A stretch of 64,000 nucleotides of DNA from Bartonella ancashensis (GCF_001281405.1 NZ_CP010401.1:334001-398000), one strand, 5' to 3'; shown: positions 39,414 through 50,935, counted from the first letter of the stretch. The notes: generated by a model not told the origin, from the letters alone. Made by a program: numbers and translations.

Positions 39414-39997
39414 CAGCTGACCTCTTTTTTCAATGCAAGCTTAAGCGACAATAATTTTGTAATAAGGGATGCATCAACCTGATACGACCCAAAACGCACG
39501 ACAAGTCCACCGAGAATCGTTGGATCAATCACTGATTGTAATATAACTTTTCCTCCAAGAATATTCTCTAAAGTCGTACATAATTTTTCTTTTTGATGAA
39601 CATCCAATTGACGTGCAGAAATAACCTGCACCGAAACTTCTTTGCGAAAAGAAGCAACACGGCGCCGAAACGCATGTAAAATACCAGATAGAGCAGAAAG
39701 ACGACGATTCACCGCAACAACATGCAGAAAATTGCGAACAATTTTCCCCGCACCTTCATTAGCCACTCCCATATTTTTGCAGATGGAAGTAAAGACACCA
39801 ACCTGTTCTTTTGCTGAGAAGAAAGGATTTTTTAGAAAAAGCTTTAGGGCTTCATTCTGATCTAAAACAGCGTGAAAAGACACAAGAATCTTTTCCACAT
39901 CATCAACACAACCGGCCTCTCGAACTAAACCAAAAAGCGCATCTGCATAGCGTTGGCTCACTAATGGTAACGATAGAAAAGAAAATGAATCCGACAC
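39413..39997 (-). CDS. atpH: ATP synthase delta subunit
   Basis: 194 residues from GTG 39997. The delta subunit is the stator link between F1 and Fo. The N-terminal [15 protein letters not shown] and the C-terminal [21 protein letters not shown] are the conserved ends. The GTG is chosen because AGAGG precedes it and the length fits; the frame is open for 23 more codons upstream with an unusual sequence. It heads the F1-only cluster; no Fo genes are present here, as is usual in Rhizobiales. Confidence 0.95.
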   Translation of the reverse strand: MSDSFSFLSLPLVSQRYADALFGLVREAGCVDDVEKILVSFHAVLDQNEALKLFLKNPFFSAKEQVGVFTSICKNMGVANEGAGKIVRNFLHVVAVNRRLSALSGILHAFRRRVASFRKEVSVQVISARQLDVHQKEKLCTTLENILGGKVILQSVIDPTILGGLVVRFGSYQVDASLITKLLSLKLALKKEVS

Positions 39998-40143
39998 GAA
40001 ATCTCGCCTCTTTCCTTCGAATAGCTCTCTGAATATTGACCAGATGGAATAAATCACATACCCCAAACTCTAGGAAGCTCTTCCTAAAATCCGGAACAAA
40101 AAGACCTTTATTACCTAGCATAGACATAGCTAACGTGCAACAC

Positions 40144-40162
40144 CACAAAGCCACGCTTTGTG
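40144..40162. promoter_or_regulatory. Perfect 8-bp-arm hairpin upstream of atpH
   Basis: CACAAAGC-CAC-GCTTTGTG, arms of 8 bp with a 3-nt loop. On the plus strand it is followed by GAAATTTTAA, so it could act as a weak terminator in that direction; for atp transcription it would lie in a 5' leader about 150 bases before the start codon. Function not shown. Confidence 0.35.
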
Positions 40163-40385
40163 AAATTTTAATAAATAATTCCAACAATCCTCAAAATTAT
40201 TTACAAAAATGCTATTCATAATCCTTCTTTAAATCCATTAAAACCAATTATAGGATTGACTATTTTCTTTGAGTTAATACTGCACAAGAAAATCAAAAAA
40301 TAAGATTTAACACAAGGCCACGGTCACATGACCACAACTTGTTTAAAAATAAGGAGAGATAGCCACAGCCCTCTTATTCAATGAA

Positions 40386-40430
40386 ATGAATGCCATGGCA
40401 TCAATACTGCGCATTTCTTGTTTTTCATTA
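40386..40430 (-). pseudogene. 45-bp echo of the adjacent exported-protein gene
   Basis: Bases 40386-40430 match 41111-41155 in the next gene with three mismatches and the same orientation, 725 bp away. Too short to be a gene; it resembles the fba echo at 12571-12618 in scale and placement, past the 3' end of its parent. Confidence 0.7.
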
Positions 40431-40635
40431 TTTCTTTTGAGCCCATTTTCAGAGATTAAGAGAAATACACCTTTTTCTCACCTCTCCCCCTCCGCATATT
40501 AACCACCCTTAACGCCAGCAATGTTGTTGTTCAAAACGTTAGCAATATTACTATTTAAAAAGGTGAAAGCGAAGGCATCCACGATAACACCCCCTTTTGG
40601 AAAAAACTAACCTAACTTTCAAGATTCACATTCTT

Positions 40636-41253
40636 TCAGGATTCACATTTTTCTCTGAGTCCTTTTTTGATATCCTCAGATAATAAAGCCAATTTGGTCA
40701 TATCCGCTTCGTGAAACGTATCAAAAACTGATCCTGTTATTTTTTCTCCGAACTGAGATAACAATAAGTCCATTTTGAAGCTCTCATCAGCTAAACGAGC
40801 AACCATCACATCCTCTGAAAGATTGAGAAGAACGCCCTTTTCCATAATTTGATAGTAAGCATGTAAATTTTTTAAAACCTGTTCCGTAAGCGGCCCAATT
40901 TTCGGGGTTTCTGTATGTTGAAAACTAAGCATCTTATTGAAATCTACAATGTCACGCACGAGCACATCATGATAAGAGGTAATATATTGGTAGATCAATT
41001 GCCGTGCATTATTAACTGGAGAACCACAAAGAGCAGCCATCATTTGCTTTGGAGCCGCAATCATAGGCTTGAATATTTTGTACGACTCTCTGACCAATTT
41101 GTAAGAAAAAATGAATGCCGTGGCATCAATATTGCGCATTTCTTGTTTTTCGTTATCTCGAATAACTTTTGTTACCGACGAATGTGCTAATCCTCCCGAT
41201 ATACAGAAAAAACAGAGCACACCAAGAACAAGAAACCTTATTATCTCAGCCAA
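40636..41253 (-). CDS. Unrecognised exported protein
   Basis: 205 residues. I do not recognise the family. A hydrophobic N-terminus (IIRFLVLGVLCFFCISGGLA) with a likely cleavage site after GLAHS marks a signal peptide. The rest is helical, of mixed charge, with only four cysteines in total. The start is TTG 41253, supported by AAGGGGA six bases before it; no nearby ATG is in frame. It lies 73 bp downstream of priA on the same strand. Part of its 5' half has a diverged copy at 40386-40430. The protein is probably periplasmic and lineage-restricted. Confidence 0.65.
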   Translation of the reverse strand: MAEIIRFLVLGVLCFFCISGGLAHSSVTKVIRDNEKQEMRNIDATAFIFSYKLVRESYKIFKPMIAAPKQMMAALCGSPVNNARQLIYQYITSYHDVLVRDIVDFNKMLSFQHTETPKIGPLTEQVLKNLHAYYQIMEKGVLLNLSEDVMVARLADESFKMDLLLSQFGEKITGSVFDTFHEADMTKLALLSEDIKKGLREKCES

Positions 41254-41326
41254 ATCATTCCCCTTCTGCCAATCGTTTCTCTTTTATGAAACACCTTGAT
41301 GAATGCATCCATTCTCTTAATCTTTT

Positions 41327-43516
41327 TTATAAAAAGCTTTGTGGATCAATGTCAATCTGCACCCGCACTACACTTGGCATTTTTGGTGCTTGAGCAAGCA
41401 TAGTTTGAATAAATCCTTGCATATCAAAAGAACGTGGCCCATGCAGTAAAAGCCGAAAGCGGTAACGCCCACGGACCATTGCCAATGGCGCCTCTGCAGG
41501 CCCCATCAAGGATACATTCTGCACAACCGGGGCAGCTTGACGTAAAACACGGGCATAATTTTCTGCAATTTTGCGCATTTTTGAAGATATAATCAATGCC
41601 GCAAACCGCCCATAAGGTGGTAAATAATGCTTCTGACGAACGGCAAGCTCACGCACATAAAAATCATCACGCTGTTGCAAAAGCAGGGCTTGTATAACAG
41701 GATGGTCTGGTTGATAAGTTTGCAATAACCCCAAACTATCCAACCCCATACGTCCTGCTCTTCCTGTTACCTGAGACAAAAGCTGAAATGTCCGTTCTCC
41801 TGCTCGTAAATCACCATTGGCAAGGCTAAGATCAGCATCAATCACTCCAACCAAAGAAAGCCCCGGAAAGTGATGTCCCTTCGCCACTAATTGTGTCCCG
41901 ATAATAATATCAACAGTTCCATTTGTTATTGATTCTAATTCACGACGTAATTGCCCAACACCCCCTTTTAAATCCGTTGATAAGATCAATAATCGCGCCT
42001 GCGGGAAGAGCTTTTGTGTTTCTTCAGCGATACGCTCCACCCCAGGCCCACAAGCAGCTAAATGATCAAGTGTTCCACATTCACAGCACGCCTCTGGAAT
42101 AGGTTGACAATGCCCACAATGATGACATTTGAGACAGCCCTGCAAACGGTGTTCTACTAACCAGCTTGAACACTCCATACAATGAAACCTATAACCACAA
42201 ATTCGACATAAGGTTAAGGGAGCATAGCCACGTCTGTTAAGAAAGAGGAGAGATTGTTCCCCTTTATCAAGGGTTTGTTTGAGTGCATCTTCAAGAGCAA
42301 AAGAAATAAAGCGTCCTTTCCCCACCCCTCCTTTCCGCATATCAACTGCCTTCAACGTCGGCAATGCAGCTGCTTGAAAACGTGAAGACAAGTGCACGCG
42401 CTGGTAGCGCCCCCACAAAACATTCACTTGGCTTTCAACTGAAGGGGTTGCAGACGATAAAATAACAGGGCACTGTTCAAAAGAACCCCGTGCAACCGCC
42501 ATATCACGCGCATGATAAAAAATACGTTCTTCTTGCTTGTAAGCGCTATCATGTTCTTCATCAACAACAATGAGTCCAAGATTTTGAAAAGGTAAAAAAA
42601 GTGCCGAGCGCGCGCCGGCGACAATACGAACATGCCCTTCTGCAACTTGCCGCCACACACGTTCCCGACGACGCGGAGCTAAATCTGAATGCCATTCAGC
42701 AGCTAAAGCCCCAAAACGTGCGTGAAACCTATCTAAAAATTGTTGTGTTAAGGCGATTTCTGGAAGCAAAATTAAAATTTGCTTTCCCTCTCTTAGCGCT
42801 TGAGCCACTGCCTCAAAATAAACCTCTGTTTTTCCTGAACCTGTTACACCATCAAGGAGGAATACTTGAAATCGTGAAGAGGATACACCCTCCTGCAAAA
42901 AGACTGCTGCTGCTTTTTGATCTCCCTCTAAAATAGGCGGACAAAAATCAGGATTAGCCTGCGCTACAAGAGGAGATATCGGCAAAACAGCTTCTTCCAA
43001 TACTCCAAGTGCCTTTAACCCTTCAACAACAGAAGGAGAAGTTCCAGCTGCATGTGCAAGACCAGAACGTGTCCACACCGCTCCATCACGGACTAACTCT
43101 AAAACACGTAATCGAGCAGCAGTTAAACGCTCAACCTCTCCTCCACAATAACGCAAACCAACGCCCTGTTCTTCAGGGTCTAAAGCAGCAGGAACACAAA
43201 GAACCAACCGTGCAATAAGACCGAGCGGAGTCATCGTATATTGACTAACAAAACGCAAAAAAGCAATCGTTTCAGCCTTTAAAGCCGGACAATTAAAAAC
43301 ACGGGAAATCGCACGTAACTTATCATAAGAGACAGGCTTTTCATCACCAGAAATATGTGTATCAACTGACACAACAAAACCACAAAGAGTCCTTCCCGCA
43401 ACGGGAACCTGAACAAAGGAACCAACTCCTACCTCTGTAGCAGAAGAAACCTTGTAACTATAAGCATGAGACACAGGAATCGGTACTAAAACTGAAACAA
43501 TTTTTATTTCTGACAC
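41327..43516 (-). CDS. priA: Primosomal protein N' (replication restart helicase PriA)
   Basis: 729 residues. PriA reloads the replisome at stalled forks. Walker A is GVTGSGKTEVY (about 223-233), the DEEH box is in VVDEEHDSAYKQEE, and eight cysteines of the two zinc sites lie in LCRICGYRFHCMECS to CCECG (around 430-480). FLNRRGYAPL and GTQLVAKGHHFP are helicase motifs. The start is GTG. The length is close to the usual 700-740. Confidence 0.96.
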   Translation of the reverse strand: MSEIKIVSVLVPIPVSHAYSYKVSSATEVGVGSFVQVPVAGRTLCGFVVSVDTHISGDEKPVSYDKLRAISRVFNCPALKAETIAFLRFVSQYTMTPLGLIARLVLCVPAALDPEEQGVGLRYCGGEVERLTAARLRVLELVRDGAVWTRSGLAHAAGTSPSVVEGLKALGVLEEAVLPISPLVAQANPDFCPPILEGDQKAAAVFLQEGVSSSRFQVFLLDGVTGSGKTEVYFEAVAQALREGKQILILLPEIALTQQFLDRFHARFGALAAEWHSDLAPRRRERVWRQVAEGHVRIVAGARSALFLPFQNLGLIVVDEEHDSAYKQEERIFYHARDMAVARGSFEQCPVILSSATPSVESQVNVLWGRYQRVHLSSRFQAAALPTLKAVDMRKGGVGKGRFISFALEDALKQTLDKGEQSLLFLNRRGYAPLTLCRICGYRFHCMECSSWLVEHRLQGCLKCHHCGHCQPIPEACCECGTLDHLAACGPGVERIAEETQKLFPQARLLILSTDLKGGVGQLRRELESITNGTVDIIIGTQLVAKGHHFPGLSLVGVIDADLSLANGDLRAGERTFQLLSQVTGRAGRMGLDSLGLLQTYQPDHPVIQALLLQQRDDFYVRELAVRQKHYLPPYGRFAALIISSKMRKIAENYARVLRQAAPVVQNVSLMGPAEAPLAMVRGRYRFRLLLHGPRSFDMQGFIQTMLAQAPKMPSVVRVQIDIDPQSFL

Positions 43517-43864
43517 GTCTGATTTTACCTTGTATCACTGCATTATTTTTTGCGCTTCATCAGGTTTTAAACCCTCATTTGAATATGAAGGTACCTGCTC
43601 TTAACACTTCTTTTTCATACAAATCGATCCCTATCTGTCCTTCTTCATCACCAATAGAGATTGATCCAAAATTTAACTTATAGTGTGCAATACAGCTATA
43701 GCTCTTCTCTTCATGCTTTTATTCACAATTATCCCATAACGCACAAACATAGATAAATTCATCTCTTGCTTTCACACTCAAGAATAGCGCATAAAACGAT
43801 TTTAATGTGAGTCATCAGGTAACTTTCAATATTAAAGGCTTTAAATTCATCAAGGAGGCCAAGA
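43517..43864. other. Divergent spacer between priA and the transaldolase gene
   Basis: 348 bp. Bases 43535-43600 on the minus strand form an open frame reading EQVPSYSNEGLKPDEAQKIM-Q-stop, which looks protein-like (see findings). The rest is AT-rich promoter-like DNA, and AAGGAGG just before 43865 is the ribosome site of the transaldolase gene. Confidence 0.5.
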
Positions 43865-44518
43865 ATGAAATTTTTTGTGGATAGTGCGAATTGTGAAGAT
43901 ATCCAAGAATTACAAAATCTAGGCTTGGTTGACGGTGTCACGACGAACCCTTCTCTTATTCTGAAATCTGGACGCCATATTCTTGAAGTGACACGAGAAA
44001 TTTGCTCACTCGTCCAAGGGCCTGTTTCTGCTGAAGTAACCGCAACAGACTTTGATACAATGATGAAAGAAGCAGATATTTTAGCAAAAATTGCTGAGAA
44101 TATTTGTATCAAACTTCCCTTAACATTTGATGGGCTAAAAGCATGCAAAGCCCTTACAGAAAGAGGGTTAAAAACAAATCTTACTCTTTGTTTTTCTGCT
44201 ACTCAGGCTTTGTTAGCAGCTAAGGCCGGTGCTACATTTGTTTCACCTTTTGTCGGAAGATTAGATGACTGTGGAATAAATGGTCTGGAATTGCTACACG
44301 ATATCCGCACTATTTATGATAATTATGGGTTTTCTACACAAATTTTGGCAGCATCCATCCGTACGGTCACACATGTAAAGGAGGCCGCATTAAGTGGGGC
44401 TGACGTTGTAACAGTCCCACCAAAAATTTTAAAAGACCTAGTGTCACATCCTCTAACGGATAAAGGATTACAAATATTTTTAACAGACTGGGCTAAAACA
44501 GGCCAAAAGATTGCTTAA
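43865..44518 (+). CDS. tal: Transaldolase, TalC/fructose-6-phosphate-aldolase type
   Basis: 217 residues, the short class. It moves a dihydroxyacetone unit between sugar phosphates via a lysine Schiff base. [26 protein letters not shown], then [13 protein letters not shown] carries the active-site lysine; [27 protein letters not shown] is typical. It may be a transaldolase or a fructose-6-phosphate aldolase; the Rhizobiales context favours the former. It would complete the non-oxidative pentose phosphate steps with Tkt. AAGGAGG precedes the ATG. Confidence 0.92.
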   Translation: MKFFVDSANCEDIQELQNLGLVDGVTTNPSLILKSGRHILEVTREICSLVQGPVSAEVTATDFDTMMKEADILAKIAENICIKLPLTFDGLKACKALTERGLKTNLTLCFSATQALLAAKAGATFVSPFVGRLDDCGINGLELLHDIRTIYDNYGFSTQILAASIRTVTHVKEAALSGADVVTVPPKILKDLVSHPLTDKGLQIFLTDWAKTGQKIA

Positions 44519-44526
44519 ACCCTGCT

Positions 44527-45138
44527 CTAAAACCGCGCAAGCTCTCTGCTAAGCTGCATAAAAATTTGTTCAGCCAATTCTTCGGCTACACGTTTTTTTG
44601 CGTCACTTTCAGACTGCTGTGTCCCATGATTTTGAAAAAAATGACGATATTGGGCACTCGTCTTTACTGTCCCTCGCGCTACAACAAGATTTCTCACTTT
44701 ATCCTCTAAGACATAAGAAGCCTGACCCCGCATTATGCCAACGGGACCTTGTTTCATTGCTTCCATTGCCAGACCTTGTTTCATTTTTTCCATCGTCAAT
44801 TCACCACCTCCCCACAGAGACAGTTCTCCAGAAACAGATGTTTTTAGGGATAATTTATACACCGGCACTATAGGGCCTCCCCCTTTTTCATAGATAAGAA
44901 AAAGTATACGATTGCGTACCATTTGACCAAAACGATCAAGAGGTTCATCAACCACAATTGATGCAAGCTTTGTGGAAAAACTTGGTGAAATAAATATCGG
45001 AGGACCTTCCCTTATAACAGAAGTTGTTACTGTCTCCCTTACAATTTCTTGGTGGTAAAGAGGCTCAATAATGCAGCCAGAAAACAGCATCAATATCCAT
45101 GCATAAAGGATTAAAGAACGTAAGTTAGAAAACGACAT
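44527..45138 (-). CDS. lptE: LPS-assembly lipoprotein LptE
   Basis: 203 residues. An N-terminal signal ends at the lipobox LFSGC near residue 22, so it is an outer-membrane lipoprotein. Position immediately after leuS is the usual place of LptE, the plug partner of LptD. The body is a mixed alpha/beta sequence with [20 protein letters not shown] and later [24 protein letters not shown] segment with [18 protein letters not shown] looks like a short internal repeat (MEKMKQG/MEAMKQG). It overlaps leuS by 14 bases. Confidence 0.8.
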   Translation of the reverse strand: MSFSNLRSLILYAWILMLFSGCIIEPLYHQEIVRETVTTSVIREGPPIFISPSFSTKLASIVVDEPLDRFGQMVRNRILFLIYEKGGGPIVPVYKLSLKTSVSGELSLWGGGELTMEKMKQGLAMEAMKQGPVGIMRGQASYVLEDKVRNLVVARGTVKTSAQYRHFFQNHGTQQSESDAKKRVAEELAEQIFMQLSRELARF

Positions 45139-47743
45139 TGACAATCCTCTTTGGCACAATAACAATTTTCTTAATTGACTGTTTTACTAATAGTGCTTGA
45201 ACAAAATCAAGTGCAAGAACAGCATGTTCAATAGCCTTTTGATCAGCTTCCGCAGGAACAATTACACTTCCCCGTTTTTTACCATTAACCTGCACTGGCA
45301 AAGTAATAAAATCTTCAACAATTAAAACCTTATTATAAATAGGCCAAGACAGCTCTGATACAAGTGTTTTCCCTCCTAAAATCGCATAACATTCCTCTGC
45401 CAAATGTGGCATCATAGGTGCAATCATAATGCAGAAAAAATCCATCGCTTGACGTAAAGCAGACTTCATCTCATCATCAAGCTTATCTGCCATATTTGAA
45501 AATGGCGCTATTACATTCAATAACTCGTATAAACGAGCAACAGACCTATTGAACGCCAGCTTTTCCAGGTCATCCTCAACGGCACAAAGCGTGCGGTGCA
45601 CTGCCTTTGATAGCTCCAAGGCTTCTCCTTTTTTACCCTCACATGGCATTACTTCCTTCAGTACAGGAGCACTCAATGCAACACAACGCCAAACACGTTG
45701 TATGAAGCGATAAGCTCCTTCAATCCCTGCTTCTGACCAAATAACATCACGTTCAGGAGGAGAGTCTGACAACATAAACCAACGCACTGTATCAGCACCA
45801 TAGGAAGCAATAATCTCATCAGGATCAATTACATTCTTTTTTGATTTTGACATTTTTTCGATTGAACCGATCGCCACCTCACTTTGATCAGTTAGTTTAT
45901 AGGCGCAACGTTTCCCATCCTTTTCCACAATTTCCACTTCTTCTGGAGACACCCACCCTTGAGTATCACGGTAAGTTTCGTGAACAACCATGCCTTGCGT
46001 AAAAAGCCCTTTAAATGGCTCATCCACAAAAGTATGGCCAGTTAATTTCATGGCACGCATAAAAAAGCGAGCATATAAGAGATGTAAAACAGCATGCTCA
46101 ATTCCCCCGATATATTGCTGAACGGGAAGCCATTGAGCTGTTATTGCTGGATCTGTTGGCCCTTGCGCCCAGGGAGCAGTGAAGCGAGCATAATACCAAG
46201 AGGAATCAACGAAAGTGTCCATTGTATCGGTTTCACGCTTGGCCGACTTGCCACAAGATGGGCAAGTCACCGCTTTCCATGAATCATGGCGTGAAAGAGG
46301 ATTACCAGGTTGATCAAAAGTAACATCCTCAGGTAGAATAACTGGTAAATCATTTTGCGGAACAGGCACAACCCCACAATCAGCACAGTGAATCATAGGA
46401 ATTGGGCACCCCCAATAACGTTGTCGTGAAATACCCCAATCACGCAGCCGAAACTGTACTGTTTTTTCCCCTTGAGGTCGATCATTTAGAATTTGCTTTT
46501 CAAGATGTTGCGCTACCTTCTCAAAAGCTTCCTTTGGTGTGAGTCCGTTTAAAAACCCCGAATTAATCATCACGCCATCACCAGTATATGCGGTTTCAGA
46601 AATTGTGAAACCGGCATCCTCTCCCTCAGGCAACACTACCGCGCACACAGGCAAACCATATTTACAGGCGAAATCCAAATCCCTTTGATCATGAGCGGGA
46701 CATCCAAAAATAGCCCCTGTCCCGTAATCCATTAAAACAAAGTTAGCGATATAAACAGGAAGCCGAATTGCTGAATCTAATGGATGAACAGCCAAAATTT
46801 TAGTTAAAAAACCTTCTTTTTCTACTGTTTCCAATGCTTCTGTTGTTGTACTTCTGCAACGGCAACTTTCAATAAAACGACTCAGCTCTTGATCTTTTTG
46901 TGCTAATTTTTGCGCTAGAGGATGGTCCACAGAAAGAGCTAAAAAAGAGGCCCCAAACAAAGTATCAGGACGCGTTGAATAGCAGGTAATTTCATCAAAT
47001 TCTTCACATAAATCTTCTGCCTGAGTTTTATCTAGAGCCCAGCGAATGAAAAGTCCTTGAGATTTACCTATCCAATTTTTTTGCATGACACGAACTTTTT
47101 CTGGCCATGCTTCAAGCCCTTCAAGACTTTTCAACAAATCATCACTAAAATCAGTAATTTTAAAGAACCACTGAGTCAATTCGCGCTGTTCAACCAGCGC
47201 ACCAGAACGCCAACCACGACCATCCACCACTTGTTCATTTGCTAAAACTGTTTGATCAACAGGATCCCAGTTCACCTTGGCAACTTTACGTACCACAAGC
47301 CCTTTTTTATAAAGGTCTAAAAAGAGCATTTGTTGGCGATGATAATAGCTCACATCACATGTTGCAAATTCACGCGACCAATCTAAAGAGAGTCCTAGCT
47401 GCTTTAACTGCTGACGCATAACTGCAATATTTCTTTCAGTCCAAATTTTTGGATGCACCTTGTTCTGCATAGCTGCATTTTCAGCCGGCATACCAAACGC
47501 ATCCCACCCCATGGGATGAAGAACATTAAATCCTTTTGCACGTTTATAACGCGCAATAACATCCCCCATCGTATAATTGCGCACATGCCCCATATGAATG
47601 CGACCAGAGGGATAGGGAAACATTTCTAGAACGTAATATTTCTCACCTTCATCTTCATGAGTGGTTTGAAAAATCTTCTTTTCATCCCAAACAGCTTGCC
47701 ACTTTTGTTCTTGTGCACGTGCGTTATAGCGTTCAACTACCAT
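45125..47743 (-). CDS. leuS: Leucyl-tRNA synthetase
   Basis: 872 residues, normal. Class I motifs are [15 protein letters not shown] (about 43-57) and [13 protein letters not shown] (about 630-642). The editing domain contains [11 protein letters not shown] and [20 protein letters not shown]. It charges tRNA-Leu. Downstream lptE overlaps the stop, suggesting one transcript. Confidence 0.98.
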   Translation of the reverse strand: MVVERYNARAQEQKWQAVWDEKKIFQTTHEDEGEKYYVLEMFPYPSGRIHMGHVRNYTMGDVIARYKRAKGFNVLHPMGWDAFGMPAENAAMQNKVHPKIWTERNIAVMRQQLKQLGLSLDWSREFATCDVSYYHRQQMLFLDLYKKGLVVRKVAKVNWDPVDQTVLANEQVVDGRGWRSGALVEQRELTQWFFKITDFSDDLLKSLEGLEAWPEKVRVMQKNWIGKSQGLFIRWALDKTQAEDLCEEFDEITCYSTRPDTLFGASFLALSVDHPLAQKLAQKDQELSRFIESCRCRSTTTEALETVEKEGFLTKILAVHPLDSAIRLPVYIANFVLMDYGTGAIFGCPAHDQRDLDFACKYGLPVCAVVLPEGEDAGFTISETAYTGDGVMINSGFLNGLTPKEAFEKVAQHLEKQILNDRPQGEKTVQFRLRDWGISRQRYWGCPIPMIHCADCGVVPVPQNDLPVILPEDVTFDQPGNPLSRHDSWKAVTCPSCGKSAKRETDTMDTFVDSSWYYARFTAPWAQGPTDPAITAQWLPVQQYIGGIEHAVLHLLYARFFMRAMKLTGHTFVDEPFKGLFTQGMVVHETYRDTQGWVSPEEVEIVEKDGKRCAYKLTDQSEVAIGSIEKMSKSKKNVIDPDEIIASYGADTVRWFMLSDSPPERDVIWSEAGIEGAYRFIQRVWRCVALSAPVLKEVMPCEGKKGEALELSKAVHRTLCAVEDDLEKLAFNRSVARLYELLNVIAPFSNMADKLDDEMKSALRQAMDFFCIMIAPMMPHLAEECYAILGGKTLVSELSWPIYNKVLIVEDFITLPVQVNGKKRGSVIVPAEADQKAIEHAVLALDFVQALLVKQSIKKIVIVPKRIVNVVF

Positions 47744-47889
47744 CTCTATTATACTCTATCACCATACATTAAATAAAAAGCTCCTTAGCATCACCATGGA
47801 TTAACATTATCGTCAACATTTTCAATGAAAATTGTAACAAGCTTTTATCAGTAATAACCTGAATCATAAAAAACGGAAAGCATAAGATC

Positions 47890-48570
47890 ATGAATGAGAT
47901 CGTCCCCTCTTCTCTCGAAGCATGGAGAAATATTCAACAAGAGATTGCTCAGACCTGTAAAGAATATCACCGCTCTGTTGATGATGTTCAATTAATTGCC
48001 GTTTCCAAAACAGTTTCTGCAGAAAAAATCATTCCCCTTTTACAAGCAGGGCACTCTTTCTTTGCCGAAAACCGCGTGCAAGAAGCTGCACAAAAATGGC
48101 CCCCCTTGCGCCAACAATTTCACACTCTTGAACTTCATTTAATTGGCCCTTTACAGTCCAACAAAACAGCAGAGGCTGTTAAAACTTTTGATGTTATTCA
48201 AACTGTTGATCGAGATAAAATAGCCCAAAATCTAGCAGAAGAAATGTGCAAACAAAAAAAATCTCTCCCTTGCTATCTTCAAGTTAATATCGGGCTAGAA
48301 ACACAAAAAAGTGGTCTTGCACCGCAGGAAGTAATATCCTTTGCAAACCGATGCAAAAATCATCATGGACTTAATGTTATAGGTTTAATGGCTATTCCCC
48401 CATTACACAAAAATCCTGGACCTTATTTTGCCCTTCTGGCAAAATTGGCCAAAGAAGCGAACTTGTCAAAACTTTCCATGGGCATGTCAAATGATTTTAA
48501 AATCGCCCTTCAATTCAACTCTAATGTCCTGCGTATTGGTTCAGCTTTGTTTGGACAACGCCCTCTTTGA
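47890..48570 (+). CDS. yggS: YggS-family PLP-binding protein
   Basis: 226 residues. The fold-type III barrel carries LIAVSKTVSAEKI, with the PLP lysine near 40. Other marks are FFAENRVQEAAQKW, LHLIGPLQSNKTAEAV and LSMGMSNDFKIAL. Members balance cellular PLP and have no known catalytic activity. It is divergent from leuS. Confidence 0.93.
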   Translation: MNEIVPSSLEAWRNIQQEIAQTCKEYHRSVDDVQLIAVSKTVSAEKIIPLLQAGHSFFAENRVQEAAQKWPPLRQQFHTLELHLIGPLQSNKTAEAVKTFDVIQTVDRDKIAQNLAEEMCKQKKSLPCYLQVNIGLETQKSGLAPQEVISFANRCKNHHGLNVIGLMAIPPLHKNPGPYFALLAKLAKEANLSKLSMGMSNDFKIALQFNSNVLRIGSALFGQRPL

Positions 48571-48825
48571 ACAGTCCTTCTTTTCACCCTCTGTTCCCCT
48601 TGTTGCTCGTAGAAAATAAAAGGAAAATAAGCTAGCTACTTTTTCCATTTTACTGAAAATCTCTGTATGAGAACCTGTGAAAAAAGTCGTTGATTGCAAA
48701 GTTCTTATTCTAGCAATTAAACCTATCAGAACATCCTACCAAATATAATCTTGCAAAATTTAAAATTTACTTTTCAAGACGCTATAGTGTAATCTGGGCA
48801 GAAAAAATGAAAGAGGGGAAAATGC

Positions 48826-50784
48826 ATGCCCAATAAGATCTATCAAATACCAAGTGATATCGAAAAAAGTGCTTTAATTAACCAAGAAACTTATCAACAA
48901 TGGTATCAAGAAAGCATCAAGGATCCAGAAAGATTTTGGGCAAAACATGGTCAGCGTATTGAATGGTTTAAGCCCTACACAAAAGTCAAAAATACATCTT
49001 TTGATGATACAGTTTCAATTAAATGGTACGAGGATGGAACCACAAATGTCGCCTATAATTGCATTGACCGCCATCTAAAAGACCGTGGAAACCAAATCGC
49101 ACTGATTTGGGAAAGTGATAACCCCTATCACGATAAGAAGATAACCTATCGTGAACTTTATGAAAATGTATGTCGTTTTGCCAATATTTTAAAAAATCGA
49201 GGAATTAAAAAAGGAGATAGAGTTACCATCTACCTTCCTATGATTCCTGAAGCAGCTTACGCTATGTTGGCTTGTGCTCGCATTGGTGCTGTCCATTCGG
49301 TTATTTTTGCTGGCTTTTCTCCTGAAGCCATAGCAGGCCGTATCGTTGATGGAGAATCAACCTTTATCATCACCGCTGATCAAGCTGTGCGTGGTAATAA
49401 GGTCGTTAATTTAAAAGAAAATGTAGATCGGGCTATCGACATCGCAGCAGGACAAAATATGCATGTCACTCAAGTCATGGTCGTTCAGCGCACAAGCCAA
49501 CCAATAAATTGGGTTGAAGAACGTGACTTCTGGTACCACAAAGAAATACCTCATGTGACAGCTGATTGCCCACCGGAAGAAATGAACGCTGAAGACCCTC
49601 TTTTTATTCTTTACACTTCAGGATCAACAGGAAAACCGAAGGGTGTTTTGCACACAACAGCTGGTTATCTTGTCTATAGTTCAATGACCCACCAATATGT
49701 TTTTGATTATCGTCCCGGTGAAATTTACTGGTGTACAGCTGATGTCGGCTGGATTACTGGCCATTCTTACCTTATTTATGGTCCCTTATGTAACGGTGCA
49801 ACAACTTTAATGTTTGAAGGTACACCCTCCTTCCCTGATCAGGGACGATTCTGGGATATTGTGGATAAACATAAGGTTAATACGCTATATACAGCACCAA
49901 CAGCAATCCGCTCTCTTATGGGTGCAGGAGATGAATTCGTCACAAGATCCGCAAGAACGTCTTTGCGCCTCTTGGGAACGGTGGGAGAGCCTATCAATCC
50001 AGAAGCGTGGAAATGGCTCTATAATACGGTTGGTGAAAGCCGTTGCCCTATTCTTGATACATGGTGGCAAACAGAAACAGGGGGCCATATGATTACTCCC
50101 TTACCTGGTGCTACAAAACTTAAAGCAGGCTCTGCTACGCATCCCTTTTTTGGCGTTCAACTACAACTTGTTGATTCTAAAGGAAATATTTTAGAAGGAG
50201 AAGCTGAAGGTAATCTCTGTATTGTCGATTCATGGCCTGGCCAAATGCGAACTCTTTACAATAATCATAAACGCTTTGTGGAATCTTATTTTTCAACCTA
50301 TAAAGGAAAATATTTCACAGGCGATGGATGTCGGCGTGATAGTGATGGATATTATTGGATTACAGGACGTGTCGATGATATTCTTAATGTCTCTGGACAT
50401 AGACTAGGAACTGCTGAAATTGAATCGGCACTTGTTGCACATCCTTCTGTTTCAGAAGCAGCCGTTGTGGGGTATCCCCACCCCATTAAAGGGCAAGGCA
50501 TTTACAGCTTTGTAAGCTTAATGACAAAAGTAAAACCTAGTGAAGCGCTCCATCAAGAACTCATTGATTATGTGAGGCAAGAAATCGGCCCCATAGCCAC
50601 ACCAGATCAAATTCAATTTTCTTCTCACTTACCCAAAACACGATCAGGAAAAATTATGCGGCGAATCTTACGCAAAATAGCTGCAAATGATTTTAAAGAT
50701 TTAGGAGATACATCAACTCTTGCTGATCCACAAATTGTCGATGATCTTATTGCTAATCGACAAAATAAGGAGAAAATCACTTAA
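48826..50784 (+). CDS. acs: Acetyl-CoA synthetase
   Basis: 652 residues, the usual length. It makes acetyl-CoA from acetate, ATP and CoA. The adenylate loop [19 protein letters not shown] (about 264-282) and [17 protein letters not shown] are present, and [17 protein letters not shown] near the end carries the lysine subject to acetylation. AAGAGGGG lies 8 bases before the ATG. It is followed by a 150-bp spacer before ftsE. It would allow growth on acetate if the glyoxylate or TCA routes are present. Confidence 0.97.
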   Translation: MPNKIYQIPSDIEKSALINQETYQQWYQESIKDPERFWAKHGQRIEWFKPYTKVKNTSFDDTVSIKWYEDGTTNVAYNCIDRHLKDRGNQIALIWESDNPYHDKKITYRELYENVCRFANILKNRGIKKGDRVTIYLPMIPEAAYAMLACARIGAVHSVIFAGFSPEAIAGRIVDGESTFIITADQAVRGNKVVNLKENVDRAIDIAAGQNMHVTQVMVVQRTSQPINWVEERDFWYHKEIPHVTADCPPEEMNAEDPLFILYTSGSTGKPKGVLHTTAGYLVYSSMTHQYVFDYRPGEIYWCTADVGWITGHSYLIYGPLCNGATTLMFEGTPSFPDQGRFWDIVDKHKVNTLYTAPTAIRSLMGAGDEFVTRSARTSLRLLGTVGEPINPEAWKWLYNTVGESRCPILDTWWQTETGGHMITPLPGATKLKAGSATHPFFGVQLQLVDSKGNILEGEAEGNLCIVDSWPGQMRTLYNNHKRFVESYFSTYKGKYFTGDGCRRDSDGYYWITGRVDDILNVSGHRLGTAEIESALVAHPSVSEAAVVGYPHPIKGQGIYSFVSLMTKVKPSEALHQELIDYVRQEIGPIATPDQIQFSSHLPKTRSGKIMRRILRKIAANDFKDLGDTSTLADPQIVDDLIANRQNKEKIT

Positions 50785-50935
50785 TGCATAAATTTTTTAC
50801 GCCATTTAAGCCAAAATTTATAAAAAATTCTGTGCTTTTTTAAAAAAAGAAGAAAATATTAAACAAATATACTTAGAGCGTCGAAGAAACAAAGAGGCTG
50901 ATAAGTTAGATAATTAAAGACAATGAGAATTAAAA

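Larger units (their letters stand above)
39998..40635. other. 638-bp spacer between atpH and the unknown exported gene
   Basis: Contains a perfect hairpin (40144-40162), AGGAAG/CTTCCT and GGTCA/TGACC short inverted repeats (about 40073-40090 and 40322-40336), a 45-bp echo of the neighbouring gene (40386-40430) and a tandem TTCACAT pair just at the end of the unknown gene. It is expected to hold the atp promoter on the minus strand. Confidence 0.55.

Noticed and set aside
40322..40336. GGTCA-CA-TGACC inverted repeat as operator
   Set aside because: Only five-base arms; too short to stand alone as evidence.
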